A DNA stretch of 64,000 bases from Epiperipatus broadwayi (Eukaryota; Onychophora; Udeonychophora; Euonychophora; Peripatidae): assembly GCA_028023455.1 (NCBI GenBank), contig JAQFVV010006208.1, positions 3,514,963 through 3,578,962 of the forward strand, given 5' to 3'. Shown here piece by piece: positions 36,441-47,030 of this stretch; position 1 is the first letter of the stretch, and each line of letters opens with the position of its first letter. The position numbers and the translations under genes are program-made. The notes beneath the pieces were generated by a model. That model ran no database searches and was not told the origin of the DNA. It saw only the letters and a list, made by a program, of their open reading frames with translations.

Positions 36441-37388
36441 TTGAACCAGCACTCATCAATTGATCTGAATCAACATTTTCCACACATACTTATAATCAAT
36501 GTTCATTTTATATTAATGTAGCAAATCTACCCTTTAATGGACAGGCTTCAATCCTCTCCAACTCTTTAGCCATCCACATCGCTGAAAATTTTATGATTGA
36601 ATGCTCAAAGCCCTTGATGATGCCAATATTATAGTCATACCCATGTTAATCTTAAGTCACTCTGACCCCTCATATATAGGTCCTTAATATGTCTATTTAA
36701 ATATGCAGAAGAGGGATGGGCAGAATACAGGCTGAATATGTAATATTGAAATACAAATATAATATATGTACTTAACCTAAATGTAATTAAAGGGGATTTG
36801 AACTCAAACTTTTGAGTTCCCTACTTTCATCCACTCTATCCAATATAACTAATACACATTGCCACATACATGTGAAAAAGATAAATGATCTTCAATATAT
36901 GTATTTCATGCTGAACTAGCAATCAATTGGTCCAGATCATCATCTCCCACACATATATATAATCAATGCTCAGTTTATATTAAGATAGCGAATCTATACA
37001 CTTTAATGGATGAGCTTCAATCCCTTTCACTCTCTATAGCCATCCATATTATTGAAAATCTGATGATGGAATGCGCAAAGCCCTTGATGATGCCAAAATT
37101 ATAGTCGTACCCATGTTAGTGATATGGATGGCTGAAGGGTTGGAGAGTGGAGAGGATTGAAACCTGTCCATTAAAATGTGTAGATTTGCTATCTCAATAT
37201 AAACCAAGCACTGATTATATGTATATGAGGAAGATGATGATTCGGACCAACTGATGATTGCTGGTTCAGCATGATATATGTATATTGGAAATCATGTATA
37301 TTTTTTATATGTATATGGTCATGTGTATCGGTTATATTGAATAGGGTGAATGAAGTCTGGGTTCAAATCCCCTGTGACTGCTGGGCAA
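36440..37388. repeat. R2 multimer (+, +, -)
   Basis: Two plus copies (36440-36720 and 36780-37110) are followed by a minus copy (37120-37388). The first joins directly to the RTE C-terminal fragment. It ends 130 bases before the first coding exon of the SESTD1-like gene. Confidence 0.8.
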
Positions 37389-37517
37389 TTAAAACCATAA
37401 GCGAGAAAGAATGAATTCTAATTTTATATTATACATTACATTGTAAAGTGTTCAATTAAGATGTATATGGTATTTTATAAGAACTGCTACACATATTTTT
37501 ACTATTATTTTTTACAG

Positions 37518-37575
37518 ATAATGGAAGCTTCTCAAATTAGCGACATTCTTCTAAAGAAAATAGCATTTATCTCAG
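37518..37575 (+). CDS. SESTD1: SESTD1-like gene, first coding exon
   Basis: The exon follows a TTTTTTACAG acceptor, has three bases of 5' UTR, and starts with ATG at 37521. It codes for 18 residues (MEASQISDILLKKIAFIS) plus one base and ends at a CAG/GTATT donor (phase 1). The Met-Glu-Ala-Ser start followed by an ILxKKxAFxSGG pattern matches the N-terminus of SESTD1, a Sec14 and spectrin-repeat protein known in vertebrates to bind phosphoinositides and TRPC channels. The next two exons continue the domain in phase. Upstream non-coding exon(s) and promoter were not found. Related Sec14-like domains in Trio, Kalirin and the Dbl/MCF2L family are the alternative, but the start Met-Glu-Ala-Ser favours SESTD1. 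The intron after it is about 14 kb and full of transposons. Confidence 0.75.
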
Positions 37576-38031
37576 GTATTAATATTATTTAATCTTTCAT
37601 ATTTAAAGTTACTGCCTAAAATCTGGCAATAAATTACTATGACAAATGGTAACTCTAGATAAATTTCAATCTCTTACGTGATTAAGATAATTTGTGTATT
37701 TTATTTAAATTAAGCAAATGTCATTAAAAAAAAAAAATGGTTGGTTTACTCATTTAGTTAATTATCCTCTGGGATTTTGTAATAATAAATAATAAGTATT
37801 AGAATTTTTAATTTATATCTTTTAAAATTTACATATAACTTTTGAAATGGGGGGGCAAATAACTTAGGTTGGGTCTTTTTTATTTTGAGTTGTTAAATTA
37901 AAGCAAAGTATCATGGCCTTACTAGTTTATAATAACTTTATATTCTTCTTTAGAGTTATTTCTATAAAAGCAATATAAAATGAGATATTTCTGAGCACCA
38001 TTTAATAGACACAAAGGAATGACAGAAATGA

Positions 38032-38334
38032 GATGGTCAAGGAATTATAAAGACAGACAAGAAAACACAACCACAGAAAATTTGCATATCTAAAGCACTA
38101 TGTTATAAAGTGAAATATGTTACCATAGTAACTGGATTAAAAAGTTTCCAAATAGGTCTTGAAGCTGCTAGTAAGTATTTTGGCAAACATTTTGCGTGCA
38201 GGTCATCGGTAATAAGCGAAGATGAAATAGTTATTCAGGGCGATATCAAAAATGAACTTATAGATGTTTTTCCTGAGAAATGGCCAGAGATTGACAAAGA
38301 TAATGTTGATGGCCTGGGGGGACAGAAGGAGTAG
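38032..38334 (+). pseudogene. DENR: DENR (density-regulated protein) retrocopy, C-terminal part
   Basis: A single open stretch of 100 codons ends in TAG and reads through without introns. It shows a PQKxxISK segment, then KYVTIVTGLKSFQIGL, a K-x-FAC-x-SSV-x-EDEIVIQGD motif and a C-terminal EKWPEIDKDN tail. This is the SUI1 (eIF1-like) domain of DENR, which with MCTS1 acts in translation reinitiation. Just upstream the same frame has two stops, so the N-terminal half is lost or decayed. The conserved Cys-Gly of the SUI1 motif is Cys-Arg here. An AATAAA-like signal lies about 45 bases after the stop. It lies in the same orientation within the first coding intron of the SESTD1-like gene. I read it as a processed pseudogene. 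A real last exon of a nested gene is less likely. Confidence 0.65.
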
Positions 38335-38694
38335 ACGATGACTTTTCGCTGTTGGAATTTTTAATTTAATTCAAGAAAAATAAAGATTAATTGAGAAGAA
38401 AAAAGATCTTGTAATTTTATTTTGAATCAAAAAGTTTACCTTTTTGTAATGTAATTTTTGAGAGTGCAAATTTATTTTATTATTAATTACCAATATTATT
38501 TTGTCAAAAAAAAATATTTTTTTTTCCCCTGACAAATAATAATATAGGGGGATTACTTATTAAAGCTATCTATTTATTATTATTATTATTACTTGTAGTT
38601 TACATTCCATAAATAAGTTACATAATAATAAAACAATAAATCCATAAGTTACATATATCATTTTCACCTTTCTTATATACTTCACCAATGCTAC

Positions 38695-38840
38695 TTTTTG
38701 CAAACTTTATTTTTACAGTTTCAACTATCCTGCAGTCATCATTAGAGCAACAATATCCAAATATATAAGCATACAATTAATACATTTTATACATACACGT
38801 ATATATATATATACATAATCAACATAATCTTAACCTGACC
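38695..38840. repeat. R5-related repeat
   Basis: It matches the repeat at 11985-12140: TTACAGTTTCAACTATCCTG, AGTCATCATTAGAGC, then ATCCAAATATATAAGCATAC and AATTAATACATTTTATACAT. It lies between the DENR copy and the gypsy LTR. Confidence 0.65.
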
Positions 38841-38964
38841 ATTATGAAATAATTATATCATTTCATTTTATTTAGTCAAAATTGCAAGAATAAAGTTTGT
38901 TATCATTTATGTGTTGATTTGACACAAAACCTGTAAACCAAGCCAAACACAACAGATCTGGTGC

Positions 38965-39825
38965 TGTCAGACATTAGGAAAATTTTTCCCTCATGGCTGG
39001 AAAAATTTATAGTAAAATATTCCATAATTTATTAGTGACAAAAATATATGCACATGTTAGTTAATAAAACATATAAATATGGTTTATACAAGTTAATGCT
39101 GAGGTAGTCGTGCCGAGTAATGGAACTCACTTCCAGCTATATAAGTAGCCTGCCTTGTGAGCTCAAGTAAGATATTTCCGGTTGTACAAAAGTGGCCTGC
39201 CTTGTGAGCTCAAGTAAGATATTTCCGGCTGTACAAAAGTAGCCTGCCTTGTGAGCTCAAGTAAGATATTTCCGGCTGTACAAAAGTAGCCTTACTTGTG
39301 AGCTCAAGTAAGATATTTCCGGCTGTACAAAAGTAGCCTGCCTTGTGAGCTCAAGTAAGATATTTCCGGCTGTACAAAAGTAGCCTGTCTTGTGAGATCA
39401 AGTAAGATATTTCCGGCTGTACAAGACAGCTTGCCTCAAGTTGGCTCTAGTTCAGACTCTTCCAGCTTTACTTAGACAGCTTGCCTCGAGTTGGTTGTGG
39501 AAATAGCAGTTTCCGGTCCCTTATGTGGACTTGCCTTACTGTGAGAATGTTGCGATAATGATTAGAGAAAATATCTTTGCTGATGGCAGAGGGTTTATTG
39601 GAGAGCACTTTCAGTCGTTCAGGTTGACAGAAATAATTGCTCTCTCTGCCTTGCCTCCAAAAAGCTGACTATTTAATGGTAGATCCCTTACCTTACTGGA
39701 AAGACTCGGATTATGTGCATGAACCCCAATGAAGGATTTATCCTCATTGGATAGTGACCGGGTGCTAGCCAATCAGGCAAAGAATCTGGAATAGTCCATT
39801 TCTAAAGACAAGGTCAGATATGACA
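38965..39825 (-). repeat. gypsy 3' LTR with internal minisatellite
   Basis: The right edge at 39825 is set by the purine tract next to TGTCATATC. The left edge is a guess from a matching TGTCAG at 38965, giving TGTCA inverted ends and a length of about 860 bases. It contains six 47-base units (39146-39428). Confidence 0.5.
39146..39428. repeat. minisatellite, 47 bp x 6
   Basis: The unit begins AGCCTGCCTTGTGAGCTCAA and continues with GTAAGATATTTCCGGCTGTA and CAAAAGT. Six copies with one to three differences each stand head to tail. It lies in the LTR of the deleted gypsy element. Confidence 0.9.
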
Positions 39826-39917
39826 TCGCTCCCCCTGGCTAAAATTAGTCCTGGAGGACGTAGTCATCAAGATGTGCTGGAAGACATATAATCCATTTTG
39901 TTGAAGGTTTCTGTTTA

Positions 39918-40475
39918 TCACTGACCCGGCTTTTTCTTCTTTGTCTGATGAATATTGTTCCTGGATGTTTGCTGATGCCTTGATTTGCTGTTAGTCTTCC
40001 ATGCTGATGTACTCGTCCCAGGCTGATCACTGCCCTTGTTAGCTTCTGATGTATGGTTGAGTATTATTAGCTGGTTGCGATGGTGATGATGATGACCATC
40101 TTCTGTTTGCACAATGACAGTATAAAGACCCTTTACTTGAGTCACCACTGCAGATATCCATCTTGTGGAACAGTAGTATATACAGTATAGTACTTGTGTC
40201 CCTATTTGGAGTTTTATTTTGTTTTTATCTTCTTGTTCAAGTTTGGCATCAGGTTTCAGAGTCGATAGCATAGTTCTTAAGGGTTTGTTGAATAACAGTT
40301 CTGCAGGAGTCTTCCCTGTTACTGTGTTCAGAGTGGAGTTCTGCGCTAGCAGAGTCCTGGAAATTCTGGTATTCCAACTTCCCATATCCATTTTTGAAAA
40401 CACTTTGGTCACTTTGAACCCTAGGTAACTGAACCAGTCTTGGCCTATTAAATTACTCTGGTTACCTAATGTCAT
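39918..40475 (-). pseudogene. gypsy protease end fused to integrase tail
   Basis: This 185-codon frame starts in the last part of the protease (NLIGQDWFSYLGFKVTKVF). About 30 codons in, it passes directly into an integrase C-terminal region (NTVTGKTPAELLFNKPLRTM, then a GPY/F-like part with WISAVVTQVKG). A deletion of roughly 2.5 kb of pol, judged by comparison with the element at 28-32 kb, left the frame open. The end is His- and Gln-rich. Confidence 0.65.
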
Positions 40476-40969
40476 TACCAGTGGTAGTTATATAGTTTTG
40501 TTAGGCAAAGTAATTTTTCCTGTTGTTTGACCCAACAGTTTGATTTTATTTCCTTGATATTCTGATATTGACCTACTGCTAGGGTGCAGTTTATATTTAT
40601 TCTTTTTATTAATGATTGCCCAGGTCTTTCTCAAAATTATAAATCCTGCTGACCCTGTGTCAAGTTCCATCGTGATCATTAATTATAACAGTGTGTATAA
40701 ACTTGTCATCTCTGATATGGTTTATATAGGCAACTTGCTTTTATTTCTTATAATTACCTTTACTGTTTTTTGGAATAGGTCTTTCTATTCTTGACTCAGC
40801 TGTTTGTCTTTTCAATTTTAGACATGCTGCCTTTATATGTCCGACTCGCAAAATGTGCATGTTGCCTCGCAGTACGGGCATTCTGTATGGCTGTGCATGT
40901 GTTCATTGCATCTATACCTTTACATATAATATTTTACTAAAAAATTTAAAAGTTTATGATAAAAAGAAT

Positions 40970-41340
40970 ACAACTGTATATGAAATCCAGAAGAAAATTG
41001 ATTATATGAATAATTCAAGAAGGATATCTACCAATAGATTAAAATATTGATAAATTTTGGAATGACATTATAAAACTAGCTACTGATATTATTAACAAAA
41101 TACTAATTAGCATTTTATGGTAGAGAAGAAAGATAAATATTGAAAATATTAGAATATTTGGATGATAGGATATGCTCTTATTTCAAAAGAAAATTACCTA
41201 AGTTTTACACCTCTGTATGAAATCCAGAACAAAATGGAATATATGAATAATTCAAGAAAGATGTCTACCAATAGATTAAAATGTTGGTAAGAAATTTTGG
41301 AATGAAGTCATAAAGCTAACAACTAATTAACAAAATATGC
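40970..41340. repeat. tandem duplication, about 240 bp offset
   Basis: Two blocks share GTATATGAAATCCAGAA-type, TATGAATAATTCAAGAA and TCTACCAATAGATTAAAAT. On the plus strand both read MNNSRKMSTNRLK-like peptides before stops, so the source may have been coding. I do not recognise it. Confidence 0.6.
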
Positions 41341-41769
41341 TCTTTTTTAAATTGTTAATTGGATCTGTGCCAAAGGAAAATTATCTTTGTAATCGAGAAC
41401 AAGAAAGAAATCTGAAGACCAATTGTACGGTTTTACTCAAAATATACAAAGCATCTTGTGTATTCTCTACTCTTATAGATATCTTTTAGTCCCTCTTTTA
41501 ATTCAATTATTAAATATATTTGGTGAGATGGACATGATGATTTTTTTAAATCTTTGCATTTGTTATCAAAATCTTGGCTTGACGATGAAATCAGCTAGTA
41601 TCAATTTATTTTGATTTGTATAGCAAATGTTGAACTATGCATTCATTAATTTGTACATTCATTTTTGTTGGCAGCAAAAACGAGTAAATTAAAAAAAAAC
41701 CAACAGAAAACTTATTTGATTAACTAAGATTGCCTGCAAAATAATACATTATCATTTGCCTGAAGGTTT

Positions 41770-42800
41770 GTGATGATGGTATATTGGATGTGGTGATATG
41801 TTGGACTATTTCTGTCACCAGTCATTAAATGATGAATGTTTAGAAAATTTTAAACTTTATTTAAACTTCAAATACAAACAACTATTAGTAATAACCCACA
41901 AATAGACAACACAGGTTAATAGATCACACAACACTTCTTCAGGTATCGCTGGCCGAACCAGAATGCGTTGAGAATCTTAATTTTTACGTAAGAGTAGTTA
42001 AATATTATTTTGATTAACTAGGTTGACTATGTGAATTCCAAAAAGTATTACTTAACTTGCTTAGCCAATATTCATAGCATAGGAAACAAACTTAAACCTT
42101 ACATTCGTGACTATCGAATTTTAAGTCAATGCTCTAACCGAGTTATTCTGTCAAAGGTAACAATCGGTATGAGAGTCAGTTTAAATCTTCCTAATTCTTC
42201 CAATTTTTTTTTTAATACTTCTTTCTAACAGTAAGGGTAACTAGAGGCTTCCAGACATTAGATATTGCTACACTGGGTTGACTTATAGGATTATTTGCCA
42301 TTGTTATTTGAGCAACTTCCTTGAATTTTCTTCTTTCCACCTTTTCTTCTCTATCCAATATATTTGTATTTTCCTAATCGAACATATGTTCATGGGTATA
42401 TAAATGGTGTGCTTCTGTAGACACCTGGGTATTTTTTTCTAACCATTATTTTGTGTTCTTTTAATAACTGTTCACCAGGGCAACTAGTCTCACCATTATA
42501 CTTCCTTCCACATTCACATAGTATTTCATAAATGCAGTTTTGTTTTTTAGCATATCAAGTGTGGTATGTCTTTGGAAAGTTCCAATGTTATATTGATTGC
42601 AGATTTTCTTTAATTTGTCTGTCATTCTTAGTATATATGTACACATTATAGTACTCAGAATTCTTTTTTTCTTTTGTGTATTTACTGTGTTGCCTATTTG
42701 TGTGTTATTACTAACATTTGTTTATGTTTGAAAAGTTTAAATGAAGTGTAAAATTTTGTAGACATTCAACATTTAATAATAGATGATGGAAATCTAATAT
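41770..42800 (-). mobile_element. Penelope-like element remnant with GIY-YIG domain and inverted terminal repeats
   Basis: Minus-strand translation of 42240-42650 gives KLKKICNQYNIGTFQRH, then (one frame over) IYEILCECGRKYNGETS and LLKEHK. This is the C-terminal part of a Penelope-like reverse transcriptase with its GIY-YIG endonuclease (usual G-x-Y-x-I-x-C-x-C-G-x-x-Y-I-G-E-T). A repeat unit follows on the minus strand (41770-42170), and the end of the same unit occurs on the plus strand (42715-42800). Terminal repeats thus bracket the coding part in inverted orientation, as known for Penelope-like elements. The RT core is missing. Confidence 0.7.
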
Positions 42801-43129
42801 AACATCATCTGTGAAATATTTTTTTTTGATCACTTGAATAAAAACAGAAAAATCACGTAATCTATTTTTTAAATCTTATTTGCAAGCTCCATAAGCTCCA
42901 TCTATAATCTTGGGATTAATGTCATAGATTTTGCAACTTTCATTCATCAAGTCTGACTTTATATAATACTTGTGAATGCATACTCAAAAGTTTAGTTAAT
43001 GGTATAATTATTTTTTTATGTTTCAGAAATGTTGTTCAGTTTACAGAAACAACTATACTAAGATCTTTTCGAAAAGATATTTCAAACTCTTAAAATGATA
43101 TTTTATCAAACACATTTTCAACTCATTAA

Positions 43130-43265
43130 AAGACTGGAATGGGTTGGGCTGGGCATACTACAAAAACATTTGATAGTTGGTGGATACTTGAAACCGTAAA
43201 CTGAATACCAAGAGATTAGAAAAGACCTAGAAAAAGACCATATGTGAGATGGATGGATCAAGTGA
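43130..43265 (+). mobile_element. RTE LINE fragment (C-terminal module)
   Basis: The plus strand codes for a decayed version of the WAGHI...RW...RPRKRPYVRWMDQ segment of the RTE C-terminal module. No more of the element is visible on either side. Confidence 0.7.
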
Positions 43266-43464
43266 TGTATTAATTACTTATCCTAGCAGAAATGCTTTTA
43301 GACTACAGCATTAAAACTTGTTAGATATCATCAATTTTCTATTTAAGATGATAATTACTCAAATCCAAGACCAAGTTTTAACCTGAAAATGCTTCTAAGT
43401 TTCAGGAAAAAGATCTCAAGAAGTAATAATTAAATACCATTTTTATATTGTTTAATATATATAT

Positions 43465-43725
43465 ATATTAAAAATAATAAATATAATGGTAATTAACTAT
43501 TATATACAGTCTTTCAATCTGCAGAAGTACTTTCGGTTAATTCATTAACTCACCCCAACTGCCGTTAAATTCAAAAAACTAAATGGCAGTTGAGACGGGT
43601 TAAGGAATTAATCAAAAGTACTTATGCCGATTGAAAGACTGTATATAATAGTTAATTATTTATTATTTTTATTGTTATTACAATAGTTTTTTAATTAAAG
43701 GACATTTTATTTGTATTATATATAT
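43465..43725. repeat. R4 palindromic element, copy 2
   Basis: The arms ATACAGTCTTTCAATCTGCA and TGCCGATTGAAAGACTGTAT and the centre GTTAAATTCAAAAAACTAAA match the copy near 6.8 kb, including the one-sided TTTTTTAATTAAAGGACATT block on the right. Confidence 0.85.
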
Positions 43726-43911
43726 ATGTATAAACACAAATACCATACAAAAGCATCAAATTTTCAGTTCGCAGCTTAATCAATTGCGGAGAAAAAAAAA
43801 AAATAGAAATTCATAGGAGCAGTTTTACATCACTAGAAGAAAAAGTTAAATATTGATTCTAATTTAAATCTAACAATTCATTGAAGATCATCTTGTCATA
43901 TAAAAGATGGC

Positions 43912-43970
43912 TGATCCGTGTTCGCTTCCTGGTTAACGCTTTGACTTATGAGAAAAAGAAAGATGTCTGA
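43912..43970 (+). mobile_element. SINE-1 copy, 5' truncated
   Basis: Only the T-arm half remains: GTGTTCGCTTCCTGGTTAAC, then GCTTTGACTTATGAGAAAAAG. It matches the 3' part of the other SINE-1 copies. Confidence 0.6.
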
Positions 43971-45755
43971 CTATCAAACAAAGAAAAGAAGGAAGTGACT
44001 GCAATCAAAAATAAGAATTTATTTCAAATAATATCACTAGTATGAATAATGATAGGAAAAAAAACACTTTATTTTTTTAAAATTAAACTTTAATTTATTA
44101 ATAAATCTTAAAATAATCGTATTCATACAGACAGAATTCATGTTGTTAGGAATCATAAGGTCGGACCTGTCTTACTAGCCCTTTTTAATGTTAATTAATT
44201 AATGATGTTTTTAGTTTAATGTCTTTAATCAGCTTCATTGGACAAAATACCTTTTGTGTAAAATTTAGTCTATTCACTTGATGTACTTATATGGTTTAAA
44301 AATCCTGCCTGTCAGATGAGAAGAAGTAAAGAGCTAAATCTTACATGTTATGGTGAAATTTACCACGGTTACTTAGATAAATTCTATTAAAAAGAATTGT
44401 ACCATATAGTAATGAAATCTAATAGTCAAAAAATTAGCGCTGATGTTAAAAAAATTATTTGAAGTTATAGATATTGTTATAATCAATGATTACATGCATA
44501 AATAGCCAATTTAAAAATTTGAATCTCATGAAATAGAGTAAACACCTTAGAAGTCACAAACATGCATGTCAGCAAATTAATTTTATGAATTGATTCAATA
44601 AAACTTTCAGAAAAAAACAATGTAATCGAAAGACTTGCCGAGTGATTTTAAATGTAATTATAAATAAATTGGAATTCTCACTTGATTTATATCATTTTAA
44701 TGCATTTGGGGGGGGGGGGGCAGACCCAAAACTAACCGGAATCATTTTATGGTTTGCATGCCTGTTATAGTATATGCTTCTACTATTCTTGCAGGAAGAC
44801 TTCTGCATCAATATGTCAAATAACTTTCACCGTGTGGAATCATGGTATAACTTAGCACATTTTTTGTAAAGTGCATTTTACAATATTTGTTGATATTTAT
44901 AATGACTGAAAATTTCGAACAATGTGAAATTCTATTTTTGTTTACAGGAAATGGCAGATGCTCTGTATTCAGGGAAGCCCTAGCTCACCCGAAAAGCAAT
45001 AAATTAATAAAATGCAAACAAATTGAGGTGATATATTATAACGTTTTCCATTTTGCTAGGCCTCTACACGCTAATATAAATTGCGTGCGAGTTGATCAAG
45101 CTATATCAAAAAGAAGAAAGTTGTATTTCGATTTCTATTAAAAACATAGCTATATTTCCTGATCAACTCAGCCTTGTAATTGTTGAGAATTATGCTATCG
45201 ACGAAATCAGCTTTTAATTTATTTGAAAGGTGCCAGAGTTCTGCAAGAACCCACTGAACCATCACATAGCATCTTGCAAATTAAAAAGAAAAGATATTTT
45301 TAAACTAATCGGTATTACATCAACCGTAACGAGAATTATTTTTTTAAGATTATTATTCCTGGGCTTATTGAAATATATTGGCAAAGGTAAATTACATTTT
45401 AAATCTCATTAGACTAATAATAAAAAATAATAATTATTATTAATAACGCACAAATGAAAATTGGTATTAGAAATATTTTTATTCTAATAGACTAAAAAAA
45501 TATTTGAAATAAATTACTTATCAAGTAAATTAGAGAGAACACAACTCAGACGTGAATCAATTAATAAAAAAACAATTTTAAAATTACTGTTCATATCTAA
45601 ATTTCTTCTAGAAAGTTCCTTAAAAAAAATGAATGTCTCTTGTAATGTCTCTATCGGGATTGTTTACACATACTTTTAGAAATTGTTTGAAAACATTTAA
45701 TTTGGTCGCAATCAGGAGTAATGAAGTATAACTTACTGGTAAGTTTTTTGAATTC
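43971..45755. other. intron sequence, no gene seen
   Basis: Part of the first coding intron of the SESTD1-like gene. Frames at 44887 (84 codons) and 45230 (60 codons) have no recognisable motif. Confidence 0.55.
44708..44720. repeat. poly-G run
   Basis: Thirteen consecutive G in an AT-rich context. Similar G or C runs occur at 48350-48359, 49551-49561, 56962-56974 and 61448-61459. Confidence 0.95.
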
Positions 45756-45756
45756 A

Positions 45757-46290
45757 GTAGTAGATAACTATGCATAGTTTTTTGGGTAGAATGAGCTCGG
45801 CCTTTTGGTTATTATTTGATCTTGCAGTCCATTCTCCTAGTCGGTCACGAAGGCTTTTCCTGGTGTACATCTTCAGGCATGATGTTCGCAGAAGCTCCGG
45901 TTCACTCCGACTTGCCGAATTATTTCAGTGTAGGGCAATCCTGGATGTATTATTGTTATCCAGGACTGACTAGAGAGACTAACGTAACAAGACGTTCTTC
46001 CAACCGAATCCCTCCTTTTTAGTGAATTCATGATGGTTGTAGATAACTATGCATAGTTTTTCGGGGTTAAAGTGAGCCCACGGCCTTTGATTATTAGTTG
46101 ATCTTGCGGTCCATTCTCCTAGTCGGTCACGAAAGCTTTTCTGGTATACATCTTCAGAAGCTCCGGTTCACTCCGACATGCCGAATTACTTCAGCGAAGA
46201 GCGATCTTGGATATATTATTGTTATCCAAGACCAACTAGAGAAACCAACGAACAAGACGTTCCTCCAACCGAATCCCTCCTTTTTATACT
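45757..46290. repeat. tandem duplication, 279 bp x 2
   Basis: Two units share TAGATAACTATGCATAG, CCATTCTCCTAGTCGGTCAC, TTATTGTTATCCA and CCGAATCCCTCCTTTTTA in the same order, offset by 279 bases. The second unit has small deletions. Short reading frames inside are not conserved between units. It may belong to the LTR of the neighbouring gypsy remnant. Confidence 0.75.
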
Positions 46291-46299
46291 AGAGGTCCA

Positions 46300-47030
46300 G
46301 TTTTCGGACTTCTGCGCATGTTATTATCATGGCGTTTTTTGGTTCATAATCTTGTAGATTTTTTATAGAATTTGTTCTAAAGTTCTCTTTCCTTATCAAG
46401 TTTTTCGGCCATCTTTAATTAGCCAAAATATTTTTACTTTCTCTTATCTTTTTTTTACGTCTGGAATTCTTTTGTTCTCTCCAATTCTAACTTTTATTTC
46501 TAATTACATTAAAAAAATATGGAAGAATAATTTAACTTTCATTGTACGTTATTTTTTTAAAAAAAAAAATTAGTCAAAAAAAAAATCTAAATTTACTTTT
46601 ATTTTTTAGCTTTTACCAAATGCCAATATTTTTGCAACGTATATAAATAAACGTTACAATATATTTATTCTTTACAAACACAGTCGTTAATAATGACCAT
46701 AATAGTATGTAATAGGTATAGGAAATAATTAGTTCACAACATGGTTAAATATTCGAATTACAATAACGTTAAGATAACACTTAAATCTCATATAACTTTA
46801 TAGTTCGTAATCTATGTTTCGTTATATACTCAGTTCAGTTATTACGAGACCTCATGTTACCCATTTCAGTTCTTATCTTCTTCGGCTGAAGACTTCTTCA
46901 AATTCCGCCAATTTTTGGTCTTTCAGGACCAGCGGTAACAGGATATCCTTTTTACCTATACTTCAGGAATATCCCGAGTCAGGTTTTTGCCCCTCTAGCA
47001 GTTTCTAGAATAATCTTACCGCACAGGACA
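46300..47030 (-). repeat. putative gypsy 3' LTR
   Basis: It follows the purine tract of the gypsy remnant and begins TGTCCTGTGCGG on the minus strand. The far edge is not identified, and no sister copy exists in the window. Confidence 0.4.

Larger units (their letters stand above)
38965..40870 (-). mobile_element. Ty3/gypsy element, internally deleted, with 3' LTR
   Basis: On the minus strand, a gag zinc-knuckle remnant (40785-40870, C-x2-C...GHIKAAC), a protease (40488-40679, ELDTGSAGFI) and an integrase tail (39918-40400, KTPAELLFNKPLRTM) are followed by a purine-rich tract (AGCCAGGGGGAG at 39826-39840) and an LTR that starts TGTCATATC (39825) and may end at 38965. RT, RNase H and most of the integrase are missing. 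The sister LTR is not in the window. Confidence 0.75.

Noticed and set aside
39146-39428. CRISPR array
   Set aside because: The 47-base units are contiguous tandem repeats without spacers, in a eukaryotic LTR.
44887-45141. Additional exon in the first coding intron of the SESTD1-like gene
   Set aside because: A TTTACAG acceptor-like site is present, but the previous and next coding exons join in phase to give an unbroken Sec14-like domain, leaving no room for it.
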